A stretch of 64,000 nucleotides of DNA, from positions 5,442,501-5,506,500 of the forward strand of contig NZ_CP085636.1 of assembly GCF_027571385.1 (NCBI RefSeq), given 5' to 3'. Made by a program: the position numbers and the translations under genes. The notes below the pieces were generated by a model. It ran no database searches and had not been told where the DNA came from. It worked only from the letters and a program-made list of their open reading frames with translations. This DNA is from Shewanella sp. MTB7 (GTDB taxonomy: Bacteria > Pseudomonadota > Gammaproteobacteria > Enterobacterales > Shewanellaceae). Position 1 is the first letter of the stretch; each line of letters opens with the position of its first letter. Positions 1 through 7,872 of this stretch are shown here, piece by piece.

Positions 1-251
1 ATGCCCAAACCGCAAAATCACTCAATATTATTAATGAGCTAATATCAAATGAGATGATATTTGAACACGCACTATCGAAAGCGGTAAAACTTGCCAGCCA
101 GCCCCCACAGGCCCTGCAAGCAACGCGGGCTCTGCTTAGACCTAATAAAGAGAACGTTAGAGAGCAGATGATGATGGAGCTTAAAGAGTTTGAAATAAGA
201 TTAAGAAGTGATGAAGCTAAGATGCGGTTTCAAGCTTTTTTGAAGAAATAA
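1..251 (+). CDS. Enoyl-CoA hydratase/isomerase family protein, C-terminal part
   Basis: The reading frame is open from the window edge (first full codon at base 3) to the TAA ending at 251, so only about the last 82 residues are visible. The segment with Ala-Gln-Pro-Pro-type spacing (SQPPQAL), then LLR, a Glu-rich helix and a final RLRSDEAKMRFQAFLKK, matches the C-terminal trimerisation helices of crotonase-fold enzymes of fatty-acid beta-oxidation. The catalytic core lies outside the window, so hydratase cannot be told from isomerase. The apparent ATG at 54 is an internal methionine, not the start. Confidence 0.7.
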   Translation, partial: AQTAKSLNIINELISNEMIFEHALSKAVKLASQPPQALQATRALLRPNKENVREQMMMELKEFEIRLRSDEAKMRFQAFLKK

Positions 252-273
252 ATCAGCAACAAAAATAGTTAAG

Positions 274-651
274 CTAGTCTATTTGGCTAGCTTGGCTTAC
301 ACCCCAAGTTGCAATCAAGAGCAGTAACACTGGCCACAGAAGTGAAAACCCAGCAAAAATCATGATTAACGCGGCTGTAATACACAGCGAAGAAACGAGA
401 GCGATAAAGCTAAACGCTAATGTTAACCACAGTATTACCAACAATAAAACCACGCCAGTAACAACAATATTCCACACATTCTCACTCATCCAGAATACAG
501 GTTCGGAGCTTAAAACGGCTCCTGTGAAAAGTTGGGCTGTTCCCCAAGTCTGTACCGCCGCAATCAAAATACTTACAGCCAAAATGACGATACTGAATCC
601 AACAAATAGATTCAAAACTCTTTTTTTTGCGAATTTTCGTTTAAACATCAA
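274..651 (-). CDS. Small inner-membrane protein of unknown function
   Basis: 125 residues. A basic N-terminus (MMFKRKFAKKR) is followed by three or four hydrophobic stretches at about residues 12-35, 60-85 and 85-118, with almost no soluble domain. This predicts an integral inner-membrane protein. I do not recognise a family. It is the last gene of a minus-strand run that begins near 1384 and includes a PspC-like protein, so a role in envelope stress or membrane maintenance is a reasonable guess from context only. Confidence 0.6.
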   Translation of the reverse strand: MMFKRKFAKKRVLNLFVGFSIVILAVSILIAAVQTWGTAQLFTGAVLSSEPVFWMSENVWNIVVTGVVLLLVILWLTLAFSFIALVSSLCITAALIMIFAGFSLLWPVLLLLIATWGVSQASQID

Positions 652-704
652 AATCGGTACGCTCGTATAGACAGTACTCTACACTCGATTTATTGCGTTT
701 ATTA

Positions 705-926
705 TCAGTAACCACTTTTTTGCCACTTAGGTAATACTAAGGCCAGTACAAAATAGACCAATAGTCCCAAACCTGGATTCATCACTACCGCTAAAGCCCA
801 CACGACTCGAGTCCACAAACAAGACCAAGCAAATTTGTCGGCCATCATAGCTGCAACACCACAAACCAAACTATCAGGCTGTTTCATCCGGGATATATAC
901 CCACTTAGTGAATCTAAACTACTCAT
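705..926 (-). CDS. PspC-domain protein
   Basis: 73 residues from the ATG at 926. That start is preferred because AAAGGAG ends six bases upstream, whereas the ATG at 932 directly abuts the Shine-Dalgarno. The pattern of GVAAMMADKFAWSCLWTRVVWAL, a polar turn, and a second hydrophobic segment ending in VLPKW is the PspC fold: a short amphipathic N-terminus plus a membrane hairpin. PspC proteins are inner-membrane parts of the phage-shock stress response. No pspA or pspB is visible here, so this is a stand-alone PspC-like protein. The neighbouring genes on the same strand are also small membrane or exported proteins. Confidence 0.7.
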   Translation of the reverse strand: MSSLDSLSGYISRMKQPDSLVCGVAAMMADKFAWSCLWTRVVWALAVVMNPGLGLLVYFVLALVLPKWQKSGY

Positions 927-968
927 AAACATCTCCTTTTTCCCTCAAGAATAAATGACTTTTCAAAC

Positions 969-1085
969 CTAATTGCCAGTCTTAAATTTTGTGCCAGTTA
1001 AACCTGATACAATTAACGCGCAAAGCGCAAAACTCAATACAGGTATGAATAACAAAGCTGCTATTTGCGAAGTAAATAACATCAT
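969..1085 (-). CDS. 38-residue single-span membrane peptide
   Basis: The ATG at 1085 overlaps the TAA of the upstream gene (TAATG), an arrangement typical of translational coupling. It begins MMLFTSQIAALLFIPVLS and is hydrophobic throughout, with a short basic C-terminus (KFKTGN), so it is predicted to be a one-span membrane peptide. It lies between the exported protein upstream and the PspC-like gene downstream, all on the minus strand. I know of no family for it. The overlap and the position in a same-strand cluster are the support. Confidence 0.5.
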   Translation of the reverse strand: MMLFTSQIAALLFIPVLSFALCALIVSGLTGTKFKTGN

Positions 1086-1384
1086 TATTTTTCAACCATG
1101 GCACTCGTCATTACCGCTTCTTTCGGCTCTTGAACAAGTTGATTCGCTTCATAAGCTTCATTACGATCGAACATGCTTGATGAAAGTTGTGCCTGCAATG
1201 ACATGCTTAACTCTCTTTGGGCCAACTGCATCATACCTTGCATTTGTGTAGCGATATTTTGCTCAATGTTACTGGTTAAATCAGTTGGAATAAGTGTATC
1301 GGCATTGGCTGTTGCTGTTGCTCCCATTAAAACCGCAATGACTAGAGATGTTTTTGCTATTTTACTGATAGTTGAATTAAACAT
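1085..1384 (-). CDS. Small exported protein of unknown function
   Basis: 99 residues from the ATG at 1384, which has GAAAGGAAAG just upstream. The longer open frame to 1465 lacks this and is rejected as the start. Residues 1-24 (FNSTISKIAKTSLVIAVLMG, then ATATANA) form a clear Sec signal peptide. The mature part is helical and rich in Gln, Met and Ala, with Met-Gln-Gly-Met-Met type repeats, and is probably periplasmic. It has no recognised domain. It heads a small minus-strand cluster with a 38-residue peptide, a PspC-like protein and a membrane protein. Confidence 0.6.
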   Translation of the reverse strand: MFNSTISKIAKTSLVIAVLMGATATANADTLIPTDLTSNIEQNIATQMQGMMQLAQRELSMSLQAQLSSSMFDRNEAYEANQLVQEPKEAVMTSAMVEK

Positions 1385-1634
1385 GATTCTTTCCTTTCTA
1401 TGGTTTAGATAATTTGTAGAGTGATTAACCCTTTGACATAGAAAGTATTGCGAGTAGCGTGCCAACTATTTGCAAACATAATAAACAGCTGATTAATAAT
1501 AGGTTATTACTTAATCATTACATGTGAGAGACGAATACATAGCTGGAGTTGATAAGCTTTTAGTAAATTTCACCATCGGCAGGTTAAAATTACTAACGAT
1601 AAATACATTGAGGTAAAAATAGATCCGTTATAAC

Positions 1635-1661
1635 TAAAAAACCGCCATAAAGACGGTTTCT
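1635..1661 (-). terminator. Rho-independent terminator after dusA
   Basis: On the minus strand the sequence reads AAACCGTC, TTTA loop, GGCGGTTTTTT: a seven-pair stem followed by a T run. It is placed about 20 bases after the dusA stop codon. Confidence 0.65.
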
Positions 1662-1677
1662 AAAATGATGGAAATGC

Positions 1678-2646
1678 CTATATATTCATATTTTTTCTTG
1701 CTTGTTCAATGACTTCTATTCCTGAATCTGGTTTGTGAGCATTTTCGCTAATGTAGCGTCTCCAGATCCGTGAGCCCACCTCGTTCTGGAATAATCCCGT
1801 CATATGACGAGTAATATGATTCAAGCGACCACCGGCTTGTAGATGTTTCTCTATATAAGGAATAAACTTCTCTAAAACAGCATCTCGACTTAAAACAGGT
1901 TTTTCAATGCCACAGAGTTGTTGATCGATCTCTGCCAGCATATAAGGATTCTGATACGCTTCACGACCGACCATTACACCGTCCAATTTCGTGAGATGTG
2001 CCTTGCACTCTTCCAACGACTTAATCCCCCCATTAATTGAAATACTTAACTCAGGATAGTCCCTCTTCAGACGATATACTCTCTCGTAATCGAGTGGTGG
2101 GATCTCACGATTCTCCTTTGGACTTAATCCCTGCAACCACGCTTTTCTAGCATGAATGATAAAGGCATCACAGCCAGAATCTCTAACTGTTTCAATAAAT
2201 TCGATTAAAAACTCATAGCTATCTTGATCGTCGATACCAATACGTGTTTTTACCGTGATTGGAATATCAGCAACCGCTCGCATCGCTGTCACGCATTCAG
2301 CCACAAGTGCAGGCTCAGCCATTAAGCAGGCACCAAAACGTCCACTCTGCACTCGATCAGAAGGGCAGCCTACGTTCAAATTTATCTCATCATAACCACG
2401 TTCGAACGCAAGCTTGGCACACACAGCAAGATCATGTGCATTTGAGCCTCCTAGTTGTAGTGCTAATGGATGCTCCTCATCGTTGTAAGCCAGGTAATCT
2501 CCTTTACCATGAATAATTGCACCAGTCGTTACCATCTCGGTGTAGAGCAATAATTCTGATGACATCAGGCGAGCCAGATAACGATAATGACGATCGGTCC
2601 AATCGAGCATAGGCGCAATTGAGAAGGTTCTATTTAGTGGTTTCAT
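1678..2646 (-). CDS. dusA: tRNA-dihydrouridine(20/20a) synthase DusA
   Basis: 322 residues from the ATG at 2646. DusA uses FMN and NADPH to reduce uridines 20/20a in the tRNA D-loop. The TIM-barrel start ([14 protein letters not shown]), the [12 protein letters not shown] segment carrying the catalytic Cys, the KTRIGIDD and [17 protein letters not shown] segments, and the [12 protein letters not shown] phosphate-binding region are all present, so the enzyme looks intact. Its first codons come from the inserted island: the 18-bp attachment repeat lies at 2596-2613, and everything upstream of it is island DNA. No strong ribosome-binding site is visible before 2646; an in-frame ATG at 2688 is an alternative. 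Confidence 0.93.
   Translation of the reverse strand: MKPLNRTFSIAPMLDWTDRHYRYLARLMSSELLLYTEMVTTGAIIHGKGDYLAYNDEEHPLALQLGGSNAHDLAVCAKLAFERGYDEINLNVGCPSDRVQSGRFGACLMAEPALVAECVTAMRAVADIPITVKTRIGIDDQDSYEFLIEFIETVRDSGCDAFIIHARKAWLQGLSPKENREIPPLDYERVYRLKRDYPELSISINGGIKSLEECKAHLTKLDGVMVGREAYQNPYMLAEIDQQLCGIEKPVLSRDAVLEKFIPYIEKHLQAGGRLNHITRHMTGLFQNEVGSRIWRRYISENAHKPDSGIEVIEQARKNMNI
2596..2613. repeat. Left attachment site (attL) of the dusA island
   Basis: The 18 bases GGTCCAATCGAGCATAGG recur exactly at 13249-13266. This copy encodes the PMLDWT region of DusA. Integrative elements that target the dusA 5' end and restore the reading frame are an established class. The tyrosine integrase gene starts about 165 bases away. 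Confidence 0.85.
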
Positions 2647-2776
2647 TGGTGTTGCTGGCTTACAGCCTAATTTACTTGATGGTATCATTTATTCTGAGTT
2701 GCCCTGAATTGCCTGTAATTTCGTCGAGTTTCGTTGTATGGTGTCCCATATGGGCCCCTCAATGGGGTAGGACGAT

Positions 2777-3868
2777 TTGGCGAAATTCACTGATATGGCA
2801 TCTTTTACAATAGAGAAACGAGCAAAAGCAAGCGGCGAGTTTAGTTACCGTTGTACTGTGCGCGTCAAAGAATCTGGCGAAATTATACATCGTGAGTCAA
2901 AAACTTTCAGTAAAAAAGAAGTCGCTCGCACCTGGGGGAAAACTCGATGTGATGCAATTGAGCATCATGGGGCACTCAATAAACACAAAGTGGTGCCCCT
3001 TGGGGCCCTATTAAACTTATACTTTGAAGATCATGACTTGTGGAATAAAACGGGCCGAACAAAACGCTATGTCATTAAAATGCTTATTGACTGTGATATC
3101 TGCAAAATTAAAAGCGACTCTTTGAAAACCAGTGATCTCATTGAGCACTGTAAAAATAGACGGGCAGCGGGTGCAGGCCCTGCAACTATTTATCACGACA
3201 TCGCTTATCTTCGCAGTGTAATGAAAAAGGCTTTACCCGTTTGGGATATTACAGCCAACTATCAAATTTTTGAAGATGCAGTCCCCGTTCTCATCGAAAT
3301 GGGTTTAGTCGGGAAAAGTCAAAAACGTACACGCCGCCCTACTGAGAACGAGCTAGACAAACTTAAAGATGGCCTGCAAGCAAGAATGGATTATCGCCCC
3401 AATGGCATTACTCGGATCCCTTTTATCGATATCTTGGATTTTAGTATCCTAACTTGCATGCGGATTGGTGAGGTCTGTAAATTACGCTGGGAAGATTTAA
3501 ACCAAGATCATAAAACCATTTTAGTTCGTGATAGAAAAGACCCAAGGAAAAAAGCCGGTAATCACATGATTGTGCCTTTGCTTGCTGGCTCATTTGATAT
3601 TGCTAAGCGTCAAGCTGAGAATGACGTTTTTATATTTCCCTACAACCCTAAATCTGTAACCGCTGGTTTTCAGCGTGTACGTAACGAACTTGGCATAGAA
3701 GATCTTCGCTATCACGATTTGAGAAGAGAAGGAGCAAGCCGATTATTTGAAAAGGGTTACTCTATCGAAGAAGTGGCTCAAGTAACTGGTCATAGGAACT
3801 TAAACATACTCTGGCAGGTTTACACCCAGCTGTTCCCGCACAAACTACATGATAAATTTGCTAATTAA
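2777..3868 (+). CDS. Tyrosine-type site-specific integrase (dusA-targeting)
   Basis: Up to 363 residues from a TTG at 2777, or 357 from the ATG at 2795; neither has a clear ribosome-binding site. An N-terminal AP2-like arm-binding region (about 10-60) precedes a core-binding helical region (70-160). The catalytic domain shows the Arg in MRIGEVCKLRWEDL, a Lys in DRKDPRKKAG, HDLRREGASRLF (His-x-x-Arg), GHRN and a final Tyr in QVYTQLFPHK, so all tyrosine-recombinase residues are present. It reads away from the dusA attachment site and is the obvious enzyme for the 18-bp repeats at 2596 and 13249. Its stop is three bases before a tmRNA-like 3' end. Confidence 0.88.
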   Translation: MAKFTDMASFTIEKRAKASGEFSYRCTVRVKESGEIIHRESKTFSKKEVARTWGKTRCDAIEHHGALNKHKVVPLGALLNLYFEDHDLWNKTGRTKRYVIKMLIDCDICKIKSDSLKTSDLIEHCKNRRAAGAGPATIYHDIAYLRSVMKKALPVWDITANYQIFEDAVPVLIEMGLVGKSQKRTRRPTENELDKLKDGLQARMDYRPNGITRIPFIDILDFSILTCMRIGEVCKLRWEDLNQDHKTILVRDRKDPRKKAGNHMIVPLLAGSFDIAKRQAENDVFIFPYNPKSVTAGFQRVRNELGIEDLRYHDLRREGASRLFEKGYSIEEVAQVTGHRNLNILWQVYTQLFPHKLHDKFAN

Positions 3869-3870
3869 TC

Positions 3871-3915
3871 ATGTAGGCTTTTGAGACTTGGGTTTGAGCC
3901 CCGATTACTCCACCA
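3871..3915 (+). other. tmRNA/tRNA 3'-end-like sequence
   Basis: From ATGTAGG to CTCCACCA the 45 bases follow the layout of the tmRNA 3' end. A T-arm stem TTGGG/CCCGA (3888-3892 with 3900-3904) encloses the seven-base loop TTTGAGC, followed by a seven-base acceptor strand and ACCA. The loop lacks the usual TTC, and no matching 5' acceptor half is nearby, so it cannot be a working RNA. It could be a relic attachment site of an ssrA-targeting element. Confidence 0.4.
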
Positions 3916-4190
3916 ATAACTAAGAAAGGCTAACCTTAACAATCTATACTTTTACATTAATTTCAATACATTATGAATTAGCCACCTTCCTTTAGAACAG
4001 CTGAGCCCCTCTTTTTACTAACTCACAGTCACACTTCAATGGCGTAAAAATGCCTCAATGGTGACAGCAAAATTATAGCGCGCCGTTTGACGCGTTGAAT
4101 CCCTACTATTGATTCAGCCTAAAGTTATCACTCTAAGCCATTTTTGCCCCAAAGTTAGCTAACCTTCTAATGACGATTGATTACATTTAC
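3916..4190. other. Island spacer without a recognisable gene
   Basis: AT-rich non-coding stretch between the integrase and the ISL3 end. It contains at 4146-4189 one copy of a 44-bp repeat (GCCCCAAAGTTAGCTAACC...) that recurs with a few mismatches at 8246-8290. The ISL3 element appears to have inserted just after this copy. Confidence 0.5.
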
Positions 4191-5075
4191 GGCTCTTCTC
4201 CGCTTAGGTGAGTCTATTCATATCAAAGATCATAAATAACATTATTATTTACAACACTTTCTTATTTGTTAATAAGCGAATATACCTTGTCATCATTATC
4301 ATCAGCCCTATTTAGCTTTAAAGGCCAATGTGTGAAGTCTTTTTCTATAGAGAAAGGCTCTCAGTCAGTTCTTGTGCGATGCAGCCGAGATCGACGGTTT
4401 AAGGTTAAAGAGCCAAGAACTAAAAGGCTTTGTACAGTCGATCACTATGTAAGAAGACAGGGACACGATCTACCTGTTAGTGGGCGTCCCTGTAGTATCG
4501 AAGTTGAACTCGCTCAGACCAAAGACAAAAACGGCAGAAGGTTAATTGAGGCTACAGAATACGTTGCAAAAGGAGCGCAATATACCGTTCGATTCTGTCA
4601 GTTCATCAGTGGGTTGTGCCGGCACATGAGCATTCACGCAGTCTCTCAACATCTAGGTATTCGTTGGGAGACGGTAAAAAACATTGATGAGGAATATCTC
4701 CATTCAACCCTGCCAGGCCTAGAGCCCGAGAAGCTTACCAACTTAATCCACATTGGCGTTGATGAGGTCGCCAGAGCTAAAAGGCATGACTACATGACCG
4801 TTGTATACGATTTGGTTTCTGGTCATTTAATTTGGGTCGAGCACGGTAAAAAAGCCACTATCCTTATTTCGTTCTTCGAGCAACTATCAACAGCGACGAG
4901 AGACGGCATTAAAGCGGTTTCAATGGATATGGGTCAACCTTATCAATCGGCAGTAAGGAAAATGCTGCCTAACGCCGATATCGTCTTCGACCGATTTCAT
5001 GTGATGCAAAACTACTGCTTACTCATCAAGAAAGAACGCGCCAAAGTCTTTCGAAATAGTTCTCATGATGCTCGA
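4191..5075 (+). mobile_element. ISL3-family insertion sequence, right part missing
   Basis: The left terminal inverted repeat is recognisable at 4191 (GGCTCTTCTCCGCTTAG), with the GG-x-TCTT start usual for ISL3 elements. The transposase gene follows 75 bases later, but the element runs out near 5050-5075, where endonuclease I sequence begins in another frame. No right inverted repeat follows, so the copy is a dead left-end fragment. Confidence 0.65.
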
Positions 5076-5129
5076 GCGCGAGGTCTATCAAGATCACCGG
5101 GTGACGATCTACTGTGGTGCGAAGTTTGA
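4266..5129 (+). pseudogene. ISL3-family transposase, C-terminally truncated
   Basis: The open frame gives 287 codons (TTG start) against roughly 400 or more for a whole ISL3 transposase. The segments VDHYVRRQGHDLP, FCQFISGLCRHMSI with HLGIRWETVK, GVDEVARAKRHDYMTVVYDL (first catalytic Asp), AVSMDMGQPYQSAV and DIVFDRFHVMQNY (second Asp) are typical. The N-terminal zinc-finger cysteines are degraded. After about residue 265 the frame runs into endonuclease I DNA out of frame, giving a meaningless tail. The final DDE-type Glu and the C-terminal helices are absent, so it cannot be active. Confidence 0.8.
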
Positions 5130-5706
5130 CGCTAAGAAGAATATCCTGCCACCCGTAGGCTTTATGACTACCAAACACGTCAAGCGATCTAAACGAGTTG
5201 AATGGGAGCATGTGGTCCCAGCGGAAAACTTTGGTCGCTCTTTTAGTGAATGGCGCGATGGCCACGCCAGTTGCGTTAATAGCAAAGGTAAATCATTTAA
5301 AGGCCGTAAGTGCGCCAGTAAAATGAATACTGAATACCGCTACATGCAATCAGATATACACAATCTTTTCCCCGCAATTGGTGCTGTAAACGCGATGCGT
5401 AGTAACTATAACTTCACCATGTTGCCAGCTGTTAAATCCGAGTTTGGTAGCTGTGATATGCGGATCGATAACAGAAAGGCTCAGCCACCGGTTACCGCTC
5501 GCGGACGTATAGCCAGAACTTACATGTATATGGACCTCACATATCCAAAGTACAAAATGAGTAAACAGCAACGCCAACTGATGCAAGCCTGGGACAGACA
5601 AGATCCTGTTTCAGCATGGGAGTGTAAGCGATCTAAACGTGTCGAGAAGAAACAAGGCAACCCTAATCCTGTTGTAGTTAGCCGGTGTAAAACCGCAGGT
5701 TTGTAG
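5065..5706 (+). pseudogene. Endonuclease I (EndA/Dns family), 5'-truncated
   Basis: From EVYQDHRVTIYCGAKFD onward this is the periplasmic/secreted endonuclease I family: SKRVEWEHVVPAENFG contains the catalytic His, followed by a metal-site stretch with MQSDIHNLFPAIGAVNAMRSN, SCDMRIDNRKAQPP, RGRIARTYMYM and WECKRSKRV. The C-terminus is complete. The front is lost at the ISL3 junction: no signal peptide remains, and the frame is closed upstream by a stop at 5002. If translated from the ATG at 5065 it would stay in the cytoplasm, where an active nuclease would be harmful. It is most likely a relic or silent. Confidence 0.75.
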
Positions 5707-5810
5707 AATACACCGTCGACTCACGGCTTTAATGCATTACAAATGTAATACATTAATTTTGGAGCGTAACCTAGTTTATAATTAACAAAGGTTAGTACTA
5801 TGTCGTTGGG

Positions 5811-6365
5811 TTATTGTGATAGGTCTGGTTTATCACTATAAATATCTTCAATATTAACATTTTCAATAATTTTTTCTTTAGAGTAAGTCAGTAATTCAAT
5901 TCCAATTGTTTTACTATCCTTTAACCATAACTTAGCATCAGCCACATTTTCAAAGGTTTTAATCACTGAGCTCCTTCTAAAAAATATATAGCATTTCTCG
6001 GACACCTCTAAGTTGACAAAGCTTGTTGGTGAGAAAGCACCTCCATCGTACGGTACAATTAGTATATCTGTAGAGGGGGTTAGTTTAATAAGTGAAATAT
6101 AACGTTTAGTATCAAAATTCCATCCAAGTGTTTGATAAACAATGAAACAGATGAGGAATAAAATAATTAAACTAGCATTTCTCTTTTTGGATAATAGAGC
6201 TATACCTATTATAATTATACATAAGCATGCGGTTGAATATATTAAATCATATAACTTATATTTTTCAGAGTAAAACCAAGAGTATTCAAGGTTACTCAAG
6301 GATAGTAGGGTACCAATTAATACTGGTAACAACACAAGTAAAAAACCTAGATATTTCTTAATCAT
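5811..6365 (-). CDS. Three-span membrane protein, possible immunity partner
   Basis: 184 residues, strongly AT-rich. Membrane segments lie at about residues 5-23, 40-60 and 64-83. The remaining 100 residues form a soluble domain of mixed strand and helix, with FVNLEVSEKCYIFFRRSSV and a helix FENVADAKLWLKD. I recognise no family. It lies directly downstream of the toxin-like secreted gene on the same strand, but a terminator-like hairpin (6387-6416) separates them. The position suggests a protective or immunity role, which is inference only. Confidence 0.6.
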   Translation of the reverse strand: MIKKYLGFLLVLLPVLIGTLLSLSNLEYSWFYSEKYKLYDLIYSTACLCIIIIGIALLSKKRNASLIILFLICFIVYQTLGWNFDTKRYISLIKLTPSTDILIVPYDGGAFSPTSFVNLEVSEKCYIFFRRSSVIKTFENVADAKLWLKDSKTIGIELLTYSKEKIIENVNIEDIYSDKPDLSQ

Positions 6366-6379
6366 ATAATCTCATGCTA

Positions 6380-6424
6380 AAAAAATCGAGTTGACTGTAT
6401 TGTAACAGGCAACTCGCTTTTGTT
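6380..6424 (-). terminator. Hairpin terminator between the toxin-like gene and the membrane protein gene
   Basis: CGAGTTG at 6387-6393 pairs with CAACTCG at 6410-6416. On the minus strand the stem is followed by a run of T (6380-6386). It could let the two genes be expressed at different levels. Confidence 0.6.
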
Positions 6425-6431
6425 ATATTTT

Positions 6432-7160
6432 CTAGTTAGGTTGTTGTGCCGGTAAATCAGTAATTCTCACTGAGCCACCTCCACCCCCACCACAACTTCC
6501 GTAGCAACTTGAAGCACCAATGAAAGAACCACTGCTTCCCCAGCCGCCAGAGTAACTTCCTTCACCGCCCCCGCCACCAGAACTATTGTCATCTGAATCA
6601 TCTGAATCGCAAGAGTCAGAATTAGAGTCGGAATCAGGATCATTTTCATAAACATCTTTAGAATAGCTATGCCCACCTTCAATAGGGGCTGCATCGTCAA
6701 GATTATCACCTTCCCCTGTTCTAATTGCATGTACGATATTTGAGGCTAGCCTACTAACATCACCAGCATCGGGGTGGTTTGTATTATCGTAGTTTTGCCA
6801 TTGTTGCACTATAGCTCCAGCAGTTAAAGCTTCCTGTCTATTAAACCCCATTTGAGCAGCAGCTGCACCATAAAACCAATTACCGAACTCCTGAGAAGAC
6901 ATATAATTAGGATTATTTTTAAGGTCATATTTACGATGAGGAGCAAACATAGATGCCATTACACTTGCTCTCACTGCTAGTCCCCCATCCGGAAGTCTAG
7001 ATGCTGCCACACCAGCTCTGTCAAATTGCTTTAGGTGCTTGTTAGTATTAAAATTTTCAGGCTTTCCTGCAGGTGATTCTTGTTCGGGTGTACAAGAAGC
7101 ATGTACTACACCACTTCCAAATAATAGGGGTATTAATATTGCTAATTTAAGGTTCTTCAC
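6432..7160 (-). CDS. Secreted protein with a polymorphic-toxin-44-like domain
   Basis: 242 residues from the GTG at 7160, chosen because AAGGGGGG lies nine bases upstream and the protein then begins directly with a signal peptide (VKNLKLAILIPLLFGSG, cleavage after VHA). Mature residues from about 60 to 150 (KYDLKNN, EFGNWFYGAAAAQMGF, LTAGAIVQQWQ, DAGD, IVHAI) resemble the bacterial toxin 44 (Ntox44) layout: a Gly-Asn-Phe-Tyr-Gly-Ala core, an Ala-Gly helix and a late Gly-Asp. The last 80 residues are low-complexity Asp/Ser then Gly/Ser with paired cysteines. It overlaps the upstream gene by 14 bases, so the two are probably co-translated. The family call is from memory of the motif and is tentative. 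Confidence 0.55.
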   Translation of the reverse strand: MKNLKLAILIPLLFGSGVVHASCTPEQESPAGKPENFNTNKHLKQFDRAGVAASRLPDGGLAVRASVMASMFAPHRKYDLKNNPNYMSSQEFGNWFYGAAAAQMGFNRQEALTAGAIVQQWQNYDNTNHPDAGDVSRLASNIVHAIRTGEGDNLDDAAPIEGGHSYSKDVYENDPDSDSNSDSCDSDDSDDNSSGGGGGEGSYSGGWGSSGSFIGASSCYGSCGGGGGGSVRITDLPAQQPN

Positions 7161-7665
7161 AATATCTATCCCCCCTTCTACAACGTCTTTCATCTTCCCT
7201 AGGAGGAGGTGGAGGCGTGTAAACTACTTCACCATCAGCAAAGTCTATTATTACTTGAGCCGTACTATCTACCATTAGAAAAGATATCGTTAAATTCTTA
7301 TTCGAATTAAGGTAAGAGGTAGGTATTATTTTAACAGCCAAATTCTTATTTGTAGTATTGGACTGAACCGCATTTCCTCCATCTATAGCTGAATTATATT
7401 CAGCTATATAGGAAGAAGTTCCACCTTCGTTTAAATCAAACAATGTTATTTTGTTTTTTACATTGTCACCTGAATAAGCTAGCAATTGTACAGGTGTATT
7501 TTGTGGGATATTGCTTAGTGAAAAGCAATTGTCATAGCTTTCACTTCTTTTAAGCTCCATTTCTAAGGTTGTATTTTCTTCCAGTGAAACACATTCAATA
7601 GTATCCGCAAACGAACTAAAACATACTGAACTTAACATCAGTCCTAGTATAAATTTTTTTGACAT
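7147..7665 (-). CDS. Secreted protein of unknown function, partner of the toxin-like gene
   Basis: 172 residues with a clean signal peptide (SKKFILGLMLSSVCFSSF, then ADT). The mature part is beta-rich (VQLLAYSGDN, ITLFDLNEGG, LTISFLMVDS), somewhat like a pre-peptidase C-terminal or jelly-roll domain. A proline run (TPPPPP) and a charged Arg/Glu/Cys tail follow. Two cysteines near the N-terminus and two at the tail could form disulphides. Its stop overlaps the start of the next secreted gene, implying one operon. It has no recognised family; delivery, chaperoning or adhesion are possible guesses. Confidence 0.6.
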   Translation of the reverse strand: MSKKFILGLMLSSVCFSSFADTIECVSLEENTTLEMELKRSESYDNCFSLSNIPQNTPVQLLAYSGDNVKNKITLFDLNEGGTSSYIAEYNSAIDGGNAVQSNTTNKNLAVKIIPTSYLNSNKNLTISFLMVDSTAQVIIDFADGEVVYTPPPPPREDERRCRRGDRYCEEP

Positions 7666-7872
7666 ACTTCTAATCTCCCTTTTATTTTATCCTGCTGGTT
7701 GAATCTACTGTTAAAATGGTTAATCAGTCAATGAGTGATTTGTTTTTTGCTTAAAACCAGCTTTTTGAGCTTTAGTTTTCTACTTAAATGGTACTTTCGA
7801 CTTAGATTTATTGGTGGCGTAAATTAATCAGTGATATTTAATTAAATCGAATATTTCTTTAATCCACTGAGT
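7666..7872. promoter_or_regulatory. AT-rich upstream region of the secreted-protein operon
   Basis: About 200 AT-rich bases with no gene. The operon reading left from 7665 must have its promoter here, but I cannot pick a convincing -35/-10 pair. Confidence 0.35.

Noticed and set aside
3871..3915. Functional tRNA or tmRNA gene
   Set aside because: Only a 3' half is present; the T-loop is degenerate and there is no 5' acceptor strand.
5811..7665. Type VI or contact-dependent toxin system
   Set aside because: No Rhs, PAAR, Hcp, VgrG, CdiB or two-partner transporter is nearby; the proteins have ordinary signal peptides.
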